Shown here: positions 58,587 through 64,000 of the stretch, piece by piece | How positions within the stretch are numbered: the first letter of the stretch is position 1 | How the letters are laid out: every line of letters starts with the position of its first letter | DNA from: Nonomuraea endophytica | GTDB taxonomy: Bacteria > Actinomycetota > Actinomycetes > Streptosporangiales > Streptosporangiaceae | Length of the DNA stretch: 64,000 nt | Reading direction: 5' to 3' | NCBI RefSeq assembly: GCF_014203235.1 | Contig: NZ_JACHIN010000001.1 | Coordinates: 1,364,001-1,428,000, forward strand | The notes under the pieces: generated by a model | The model's input: only the letters and a program-made list of their open reading frames with translations | Told to the model about the DNA's origin: nothing | Database searches by the model: none | Position numbers and translations under genes: made by a program

Positions 58587-58623
58587 CTTGCCCCTCATGC
58601 GCGCTTCGCGCGTGGGGGGCAAG
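58587..58623 (+). terminator. Terminator after tRNA-Ala
   Basis: CTTGCCCCTCATGCGCG pairs with CGCGCGTGGGGGGCAAG around CTT (two T:G pairs), followed by ACTGTTT, ten bases after the tRNA. A second perfect hairpin GTCGAGCT-GA-AGCTCGAC follows at 58636-58653. Confidence 0.85.
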
Positions 58624-59156
58624 ACTGTTTCTCCAGTCGAGCTGAAGCTCGACCCCTGAAGGACCTCCCTCCGGTCGGCCGTCTTGTTGTGGCCCGCCCG
58701 TTGCCCGGCTAAGTGGTTAGGCAGTTGGAGCCCGCCCTGGTCCAAAGGTGCTCCGCTTCGCTCCGCGCGTTTCCCTATGTCGCTCGCGCCCTCGCATGCC
58801 ATCGCTTCTACGTGTGTGGGATCACGAACGGGGTCCACCTCAGGCGAATCTCCCTGCTCGGAATGTCAGTCGCATGCCCTAGCGTGTCCACCTATCAAGC
58901 AAGCCGGACCGCGAGCTTCATTTCCCGCCTTAGCCCACCGGGCGCTCTGGTTGACGTGTCCTAGTGCACGAAGAGCGCCCCTGGGCGAGGAGGCCCTGCC
59001 GCGCGGATTTTGTCGTGCAGCAAGGGCATCGGTGTGATCCCTTCGGCCAGGTCGCCGGGCAAGGTGTCAGAGCTCTGGGCATCGAGGGGACGCCCGCTTG
59101 CACTTGCTGCTTGTCGGCCTTGCCTTCTGAAGTGGCGGGTGGCACGGTGGCCGACC
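58624..59156. other. Gene-free stretch after tRNA-Ala
   Basis: About 530 bases without a supported gene; GC content is visibly lower than in the core. It contains the hairpin at 58636-58653 and a 9-base perfect inverted repeat GGGCGCTCT/AGAGCGCCC at 58940-58948 and 58972-58980. The loop of the latter holds TTGACG and CCTAGTGCAC. I found no duplicate of the tRNA 3' end that would mark an attachment site. Confidence 0.6.
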
Positions 59157-59345
59157 ATGAGTAGGAGACGCTATGTCGCTAGAGGCGTTTCCGGCGGCTA
59201 CCGGATCTGGGACAACAAGGCGCGTCGCTGGTGGGGTGACCTCTATGAGCTATGTCCTGATGATCTGCTTGACGAGCTGAACGGCGCCCGGGACTACGAC
59301 AGAATCACGACGCTTCTCAAGCGATATAGGGCTGAGAAGCGGTAG
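59157..59345 (+). CDS. Small orphan protein, WGDLYELCPDDLLDEL type
   Basis: A 62-residue protein starting MSRRRYVARGVSGGYRIWDN, with KARRWWGDLYELCPDDLLDELNG in the middle and a basic end. I recall similar small proteins of unknown function in actinomycete accessory regions. It is rich in Arg, Trp and Tyr, with no signal or helix. The start ATG 59157 lacks a strong Shine-Dalgarno. It stands alone between the tRNA-Ala gap and the methyltransferase. Confidence 0.6.
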   Translation: MSRRRYVARGVSGGYRIWDNKARRWWGDLYELCPDDLLDELNGARDYDRITTLLKRYRAEKR

Positions 59346-59542
59346 TCGCAGGCGATGGGGGAAGTGTGGAGGCGCCGATTGCGTCTGCCTCCAGTTGATG
59401 GCTTGGCAGCGTAGTCCGCACTGTGCGCATGATTTCGTCGGTCAGTAGCGACATCGTTTGTTGGTGAGTTTGGACAGCGGTTGGCGATCAACAGGCGCAG
59501 AAATGTTGGTGAGAAATGGCAGCACCCACCTCCGCCCGTTCT

Positions 59543-60196
59543 CTAGCGGAGACGGGCCAGCAAGTGGGCGTCCAGGAAGCCCCGCTCGGAGGCCGGGTCG
59601 TGGAGCAGCCGCGCGAATGTGGCGAACCCAGCCCCGGCCAGCAACTCGGCGAAGCGGTCCGCCGGCCAGCTATAGGCGGGTGTCACCTTGTGGTCGAAGC
59701 GGACCGGCTCGGGCGCGTCGGTTCCGAAGAACGAGACCAGGAGAAGGCCCCCCGGCGCCAGGACACGCGCCTGCTCGGCGAGCAGCGCGGGTAGTTCCCC
59801 AGGAGGGGTGTGAATCATCGAGTAGTGGGCCAGCACGCCGCCGAGCGCGCCGTCCTCAACGGGGAGTTCCTCCATCCGGGCCTCATCGAACTTCAGCGCC
59901 GGATGGGCCCGCCGAGCGTGGTCGACCATGGCCGGAGAGAGGTCGAGCCCGAAGGCATCCAGTTCCAGGTCGTGCAGCATGGCCGTCAGATGTCCGGGCC
60001 CGCAGCCGACATCCGCCACCCGCGAATTCCCCGTCCCACGCACCAACTCGGCGAAGGTGCCGATCATGTTCCGTGCGAACGGCTGCGTCTCCAGTCGGTT
60101 AGCGAACATCGACGCATATAACTCGACGACCCCGTCGTAGGCCGTCCTGGTCTCGTCCTGGTGCTTCGCCACGGGAAGGACGTTAACACCCCCCAT
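59543..60196 (-). CDS. Class I SAM-dependent methyltransferase
   Basis: A 217-residue methyltransferase. Motif I is VADVGCGPGHLTAML (SAM-binding Gly loop), motif II is AFGLDLSPAMVDHARR, followed by EELPVEDGALGGVLAHYSMIH and LAPGGLLLVSFFG (motif III region). Substrate unknown; the compact build suits small-molecule methylation. The start may be at 60196 or at a GTG three codons later. It lies alone in the mosaic right end, so it may be horizontally acquired. Confidence 0.9.
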   Translation of the reverse strand: MGGVNVLPVAKHQDETRTAYDGVVELYASMFANRLETQPFARNMIGTFAELVRGTGNSRVADVGCGPGHLTAMLHDLELDAFGLDLSPAMVDHARRAHPALKFDEARMEELPVEDGALGGVLAHYSMIHTPPGELPALLAEQARVLAPGGLLLVSFFGTDAPEPVRFDHKVTPAYSWPADRFAELLAGAGFATFARLLHDPASERGFLDAHLLARLR

Positions 60197-60233
60197 TCTC
60201 AGCTGTTCTCCGGCCCCGTGCCGAATCCTGCGC

Positions 60234-60356
60234 CGTCGTATCGGACTCGCTCGGCTACCAGGACAAGGCCATCACCCGGTGGCGCGACAAGCCGCTGGCG
60301 ACCACAGTCCGTCACCAGCTGGCTGGACTCCCCGGGGAAGTGGCGACAGTTGATTA
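60234..60356 (+). pseudogene. C-terminal fragment of an unknown protein
   Basis: An open stretch without a start codon reads SDSLGYQDKAITRWRDKPLA and continues to TAG at 60354-60356, next to the IS remnant. The S/A-LGYxDKxxTR pattern resembles a string I recall from small actinomycete proteins annotated as recombinase- or transposition-related. It is most likely the tail of a gene cut by an insertion or deletion. Identity is uncertain. Confidence 0.35.
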
Positions 60357-60387
60357 GGCGATCACACCAGTATCAGACCCCTGATCG

Positions 60388-61180
60388 TCAGCCTGCGGTG
60401 CGCTGCTCGACCCGAGCTCGGGTCTGGGCCAGGCGGTAGGACTCGGTGCCGGTCTCGATGATGTTCCCGCCGAAGGTGAGCCGGTCGACGATAGCCGCGC
60501 ATAGCCGGGGGTCAGTGAAGGTCTTGGTCCAGCCGCCGAAGCTCTCGTTGGAGGCGATGGCGACGCTGGCTTTCTCTTCGCGCTCGGTTAGCACCTGGAA
60601 GAGGAGTTCGGCGCCGCGGCGGTCGAGTTCCATGTAGCCCAGCTCATCGATGCAGAGCAGGTCGACTCGGCCGTAGCGGGCGATGGTCTTGGACAGTTGC
60701 TTGTCGTCGGCGGCTTCGACCAGTTCGTTGACCAGCTTGGTGGCCAGGGTGTAGCGGACGCGGAAGCCCTTCATCGCAGCCTCGGTGCCCAGCGCGATGA
60801 GCAGGTGGGACTTGCCGGTGCCCGAGTCGCCGATGAGGCAGAGCGGCTGTCCTTTCTTCACCCATTCGCAGGCGGCGAGGGTGTGGATGACGGCGGGGTC
60901 AATGTGGGGGTTCGCGTCGAAGTCGTACTCGCGTAGTGACTTGTCACGAGGGAAAGCGGCGGCCTTGATCCGGCGTTCGGAGCGGCGGCGCGCGGTCGTC
61001 GCATTCGGCCATCAGCAGTTCGGCCAAGAAGCCCAAATAGGTCATCTGCTCGCGGGTCGCGGTGTCGGCCAACTCGCCGAATTGACGGCGGATGGTCGGC
61101 GGCCGAAGCATCCGACAGGCCGAGTCCACGGCGGCCTGGGCGGCTTGCTCGGTCAATCCGCGGTGGCGGGGAAAGGTCAT
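60388..61180 (-). pseudogene. istB: istB, IS21-family transposition helper ATPase, frameshifted
   Basis: An AAA+ helper of IS21 elements in two frames. The N-terminal part (61180 to about 60995) starts MTFPRHRGLTEQAAQAAVDS and reads TYLGFLAELLMAECDDRA. There a 1-base gain or 2-base loss at GACCGCGCGCCG shifts the frame. The rest continues in another frame as RRSERRIKAAAFPRDKSL to the end, with Walker A GDSGTGKSHL, Walker B LLCIDELGYM and the IstB-typical ASNESFGGWTKTF. Without the shift it would be ~264 residues, the normal length. Its ATG overlaps the istA TGA, as in intact IS21 elements. Confidence 0.85.
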
Positions 61181-62134
61181 GAGGTGTCTCCCTGGGCGGA
61201 CGGCTGCGTGGCGGGTCGGCGATGTCGCAGCAACTGGTCGTAGGCGGCCACCGAGGGCAGCGGCCGGTTATCGGGCGGCAGGTGTGCCAGGCGCCGCTCG
61301 GTCAGGAAGGTCACCGTCGCGCCGGTCGGTACTGAGCCGGATGCGGTGACGGGTTCGGTGCTGGTGTTGGTGGAGGAGTCAGAGTCGGCGGCTTTGCGAG
61401 CCTCCAAGGCGACGGCATCAGCGGTCAGCGCACCAGCCCGGATTGCGGTGGCTATCCCCGTGACGATGTGCTCGTGGGCCATGTGACGGGTCAGCAGGAG
61501 CACCTCGATCAAAGCGCGGGTGCCGGCCGCGTCGCCGTGGGCTTTGCAGGCAGCCGCCCATCATTCATCGTGGACGGGGGTGAACTTGCCCGCGGCGCGC
61601 GCCTGCTCCAAGACGGTGGCTCCCGGCAGGGCGCCAGGCTTGCGGATGAGGACCTCCAGGTAGTGGTCCAACTCCAGCCGGCTCGCGGTCGGCCAATCGG
61701 ATGGTCACCTCCCCGAAGTCGACCTCGGCCTCGGCGCCGGGCCGGTGCGACTGGGGCACGAACGCCTTGCTCGGGCCCCGGCCCGACTCGGTCCAGATCT
61801 CGGAACGGCGTTGCGCGACGTAGGCGCGAACCATCTGATACGACACTCCCACCGCGTGATGCTCGCTCACCAGCCGGTCGAAGATGCGCTTGGTGGTGTG
61901 ACGCTGCTTGCGTGGCGCGTCCAGGTCCGCGCGCAGCATCTGATCGATCACGTTCTTGTAGGGGTCGATCTTGGACGTTCGCTGTGGCAGCTTCTTGCGT
62001 GGTTCAGGCCATGCCGAGGCCAACGCCTTCTGCACCGTGCGGAACCCGACGCCGTGCTTCGTTTGCAGTGCCCGGTTGGACATGCCAGTGCGAGCATCGC
62101 GGCGGATCGCCGCGTACAGCTCAACCTTCGACAT
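61177..62134 (-). pseudogene. istA: istA, IS21-family transposase, internally deleted and stopped
   Basis: The N-terminal part (from MSKVELYAAIRRDA at 62134) keeps the helix-turn-helix (MSNRALQTKHGVGFRTVQKAL) and the first catalytic Asp region (EAEVDFGEVTIRLA). Directly after it (~61700) the sequence jumps to C-terminal transposase sequence in another frame (TASRLELDHYLEVLIRKPGA). The rest of the DDE core is missing. A TGA follows at about 61560 (PVHDE-stop), and then the remaining tail ALIEVLLLTRHMAHEHIV. Three separate lesions mean it cannot make an active enzyme. Confidence 0.85.
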
Positions 62135-62298
62135 GCGAGGCACGTGGGCTCCCTCACGGTGCGTAGCACCCTGATAGTCCCACCGCAACCACTTGGGTGC
62201 TGTCAAAACTCAGCAACATAGTCCGGCGGACTACACGACCGCTGTCACGGCCGGCCAACAAACGCTGTCGCAACTCAGGTATAGAGCCAGTGCGCAGG

Positions 62299-62329
62299 AC
62301 CCCGGCCAAGCTTGAAGCTTGGCCGGGGT
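62299..62329. terminator. 14-bp hairpin with a three-base loop
   Basis: ACCCCGGCCAAGCT-tga-AGCTTGGCCGGGGT. It is very stable and symmetric, placed between the IS remnant and the STAS gene (reading leftward, 129 bases after the STAS stop codon). Probable terminator for both directions. Confidence 0.75.
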
Positions 62330-62457
62330 TGCCTTCGTGGCTCTTGCGCTGTGCCCAGGAGGGGTGCTGTCTGGGTGTAGCTCGGACGTTGGCACCTGTG
62401 CGGATTGGAGCTGTTCTGGCGTGCTGGAATTCGCGATGCGTTAGTGCACTGTCGTGC

Positions 62458-62799
62458 CTATCTCTGGCTGCCGAAGGCGGCTACGGCGTCATCTGTCGTG
62501 TCGTACAGCACGAACGGGAGTGCTGCCGCGTGGAAGCGTTCGGCCAGGCCCGGTGGTGCGGCTGCGACTACCAGCCATCCCGCTTCGGACCAGGCTTGCT
62601 TTCCTGCTCCGATTAGGGCGTCAACTGTAGTTTCATCCCAGTTTGTCATTTCGGTTACGTCGAGCACTACGCATGCAGGAGTAGGGAGCAGGTTCATTAC
62701 CTCTTGAAGCCGCGTCGCCGGCTCAGCTTCACTACCGAACGCGCCGACGAGTCGCAGGACGGTGCACGTGTCGTGATCAACTCGCTGGACATCGGACAT
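62458..62799 (-). CDS. STAS-domain protein (anti-sigma-factor antagonist-like)
   Basis: A 113-residue STAS domain: CTVLRLVGAFGSEAEPATRLQ, then CVVLDVTEMTNWDETTVDAL and a final helix. In typical antagonists the phospho-acceptor Ser lies in a D-S-S/T-G motif; here that position reads NWDETTVDA. The classical Ser is thus replaced, and Thr would be the only candidate. It may be a degenerate or specialised member. A stand-alone HATPase anti-sigma protein is encoded at 2449, but no direct link is shown. Confidence 0.8.
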   Translation of the reverse strand: MSDVQRVDHDTCTVLRLVGAFGSEAEPATRLQEVMNLLPTPACVVLDVTEMTNWDETTVDALIGAGKQAWSEAGWLVVAAAPPGLAERFHAAALPFVLYDTTDDAVAAFGSQR

Positions 62800-63426
62800 C
62801 GATAACTGCCTTCCGCTCGGCCGCCTTTTCCCTTCATTGTGCCGCCCGAGGGGCGTTCTTGACTCAGGGATGATCGATGGCGTCGAGGATTCATGCGGAA
62901 AGGGCTGACTCGCTGTCGCTGTCGCCCTCAGAACTGGGCGAGCTGCGCAGGGCTTGGGATGACATATGCGCCTTCGTCAGCTTACGCCAGTGACTGAGGT
63001 GAAGCGTCCCTGCGGGTACCTGGCTGGCCTTCCTGGTGACGTTTCGCGCACTTTGCGCTTAAAGTGCGTGACGCTGATTTGCCTCATTAGTGGCTGGTGT
63101 CCGCGGTGTCCGCGCTCCGTTTCTGCGTGCAACTGCACCTCCTCACCTGCCTCCTTGGATTCCGGAAGACGCTTAGGTCCTCTAGTCACGGGCTGGGAGC
63201 GGTGGCTGTGTCAGTGAAATTCTGGACTCAGGCGAGGTTCTGCCGGGGAAGCAGTCCGAAGTGCTTCGAGTCCGGGCAAGCGAGCTTGAGCAAGGCCTGA
63301 GGCCTTGGGATCACTTGGTGGCAGTTCATTATATCGAGGTGGAATTGGGGCCGCGATAGCGCAAAATGGCAGGAAATATGAGGTGTCAGGGAGCTAGTCG
63401 GTGGATTTCAGTATGCGGCTTCGCTG
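62800..63426. other. Gene-poor, lower-GC stretch with degraded coding traces
   Basis: About 630 bases. It holds the short ORF at 62877-62993. An open frame without a start codon lies at 63186-63356 (reading SEILDSGEVLPGKQSEVLRV and ending VELGPR before TAG 63357). The latter has protein-like composition and may be the tail of a lost gene. Nothing else is recognisable. Codon bias is weaker than in the core genome. Confidence 0.5.
62877..62993 (+). CDS. Short ORF of 38 codons, uncertain
   Basis: Starts ATG 62877 after CAGGGATGATCG and reads MASRIHAERADSLSLSPSEL and GELRRAWDDICAFVSLRQ. It has a plausible helical, charged composition and divergent placement from the STAS gene, but no recognised family. 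It could be a remnant. Confidence 0.3.
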   Translation: MASRIHAERADSLSLSPSELGELRRAWDDICAFVSLRQ

Positions 63427-64000
63427 CTAGGTTTTGCGGCGGCCAGCGGCCCACCCTGGGAGGGTTTTGGACATGGCTGCGGTGGCGAAGGCACAGCGTT
63501 CGTCCATGTTTGATTTGCATTTGGCTGGATCCGTGTCGCGCCATGTCGACTGGGACCATAGGCCGTTCGGAATGAGGTACCGAGCTGCGTGGTGGGTGTT
63601 GTTGCGGGCGTCGAGGTGTAGGAGTGCGCCTAGGGCGTGGTCCTGGTCGTAGTGGCAATCCAGGCGGGGGAGGTAGTGGTCGAGGTAGGCGGTCAGGATT
63701 TCCGTGTCTTGGGGTTCGGCGAAGCGGGCCAGTGCGAAGCAGTAGCCACTGCCGGCGTGGACTAGGTCGCTCTCCAGGAGGAGTCGGCCCAGGTGTTCGC
63801 GGAATTGGGTTCGGCGGTCCAGGCCGATCAGCCAGGCTGCGGTCAGGCGTGCCCGCCATTCGACCGACAGGAGGAACTCGAGTTCTTGGTCGGTGATACG
63901 GCGGGCGTCCCTTGCCAGTGCGCGGCCGAAGTGGACCGCCTCTCTGTCCGGCAGGTACAGGAAACCGCCGAGCAGCTTCATGTAGCGGCGAACGCTTCCC
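63427..64000 (-). CDS. DUF6000 family protein, 5' end cut by window edge
   Basis: A soluble protein of at least 190 residues. Recognised by the pattern RRYMKLLGG (the Met at 63981 is internal, with RRY before it still in frame), ITDQELEFLLSVEWRARLTA, GSGYCFALARFAEPQDTEIL, YLDHYLPRLDCHYDQDHALG and ALLHLDARNNTHHAARYLI. Function unknown; small DUF6000 genes occur in actinomycete accessory DNA and near toxin-immunity-like genes. The true start lies beyond 64000. The C-terminal ~35 residues are Lys/Arg/Ala-rich. Confidence 0.75.
   Translation of the reverse strand, partial: GSVRRYMKLLGGFLYLPDREAVHFGRALARDARRITDQELEFLLSVEWRARLTAAWLIGLDRRTQFREHLGRLLLESDLVHAGSGYCFALARFAEPQDTEILTAYLDHYLPRLDCHYDQDHALGALLHLDARNNTHHAARYLIPNGLWSQSTWRDTDPAKCKSNMDERCAFATAAMSKTLPGWAAGRRKT

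Larger units (their letters stand above)
60388..62215 (-). mobile_element. Degenerate IS21-family insertion sequence
   Basis: Contains the istA/istB remnants in the normal order with their four-base overlap. The right end near 62200-62225 carries a string GCTGTCAAAACTCAGCAAC that may be the terminal region, but no matching inverted repeat is visible near 60340-60390. The element's limits are therefore approximate. It is non-autonomous and old. Confidence 0.75.

Noticed and set aside
58961..59158. 65-codon minus-strand frame next to the orphan gene
   Set aside because: No Shine-Dalgarno, no recognisable motif, and it runs across an inverted repeat; not supportable.

Overview
The window is high-GC actinobacterial chromosome. 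The marks of this are frequent GTG starts, strong C/G third-position bias, many ATGA/GTGA overlaps and the FHA / PP2C / RodA / PBP / Ser-Thr kinase cluster beside CrgA. The gene set (CytX with a TPP riboswitch, GPP34, DUF6412, DUF1203, DUF5324, DLW-39) fits Streptosporangiales such as Nonomuraea or Streptosporangium. The genus is an inference; no rRNA or other marker is present. The order fhaA-fhaB-pstP-rodA-pbpA-pknA-pknB-(pabA/sortase)-crgA-rhomboid-cyclophilin-DUF5324 is normally found near oriC.

Region 1 (1-13.9 kb): a truncated OmpR-type two-component pair, a YidC-type insertase with two small membrane proteins, an anti-sigma ATPase, a PAS-GAF-PAS sensor kinase and an O6-alkylguanine methyltransferase come first. 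They are followed by a riboswitch-controlled NCS1 transporter, rhodanese, DUF1203, Fpg/Nei, GPP34 and an LCP cell-wall ligase. Two overlapping CNNM/CorC-type metal exporters close the region behind a hairpin-rich leader. Region 2 (14-27.5 kb): tRNA-Leu, then the growth and division operon. FhaA and FhaB bind phosphothreonine, PknA and PknB phosphorylate, PstP reverses this, and RodA with PbpA polymerise and cross-link peptidoglycan. PabA, a class E sortase, CrgA, rhomboid, cyclophilin and DUF5324 follow.

Region 3 (27.5-57.5 kb) looks accessory and is placed between DUF5324 and DLW-39/tRNA-Ala, which often lie close together in related genomes. It is rich in regulators: a two-component/Rieske cassette full of in-frame minisatellites, PadR, NarL-type two-component, TetR, a LAL ATPase, a BTAD ATPase and MocR. 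It also holds single metabolic genes (MBL, GNAT, VOC, YdeI, FAD oxidase, hydrolase). At its right end is a copper locus (CopZ, a His/Met-rich exported protein, CopA, and an MFS exporter) with three CsoR-like operators. Region 4 (57.6-64 kb): DLW-39, a phosphonatase-like HAD protein and tRNA-Ala come first. A decayed, lower-GC stretch follows, with small orphan genes, a methyltransferase, a broken IS21-family element, a STAS protein and a DUF6000 gene cut by the window end.

Start codons were chosen from Shine-Dalgarno spacing, overlap with neighbours and where the recognisable domain begins. Several start upstream or downstream of the longest open frame, and this is stated where it matters. 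Functions come from motif recognition by eye; no database search was run.
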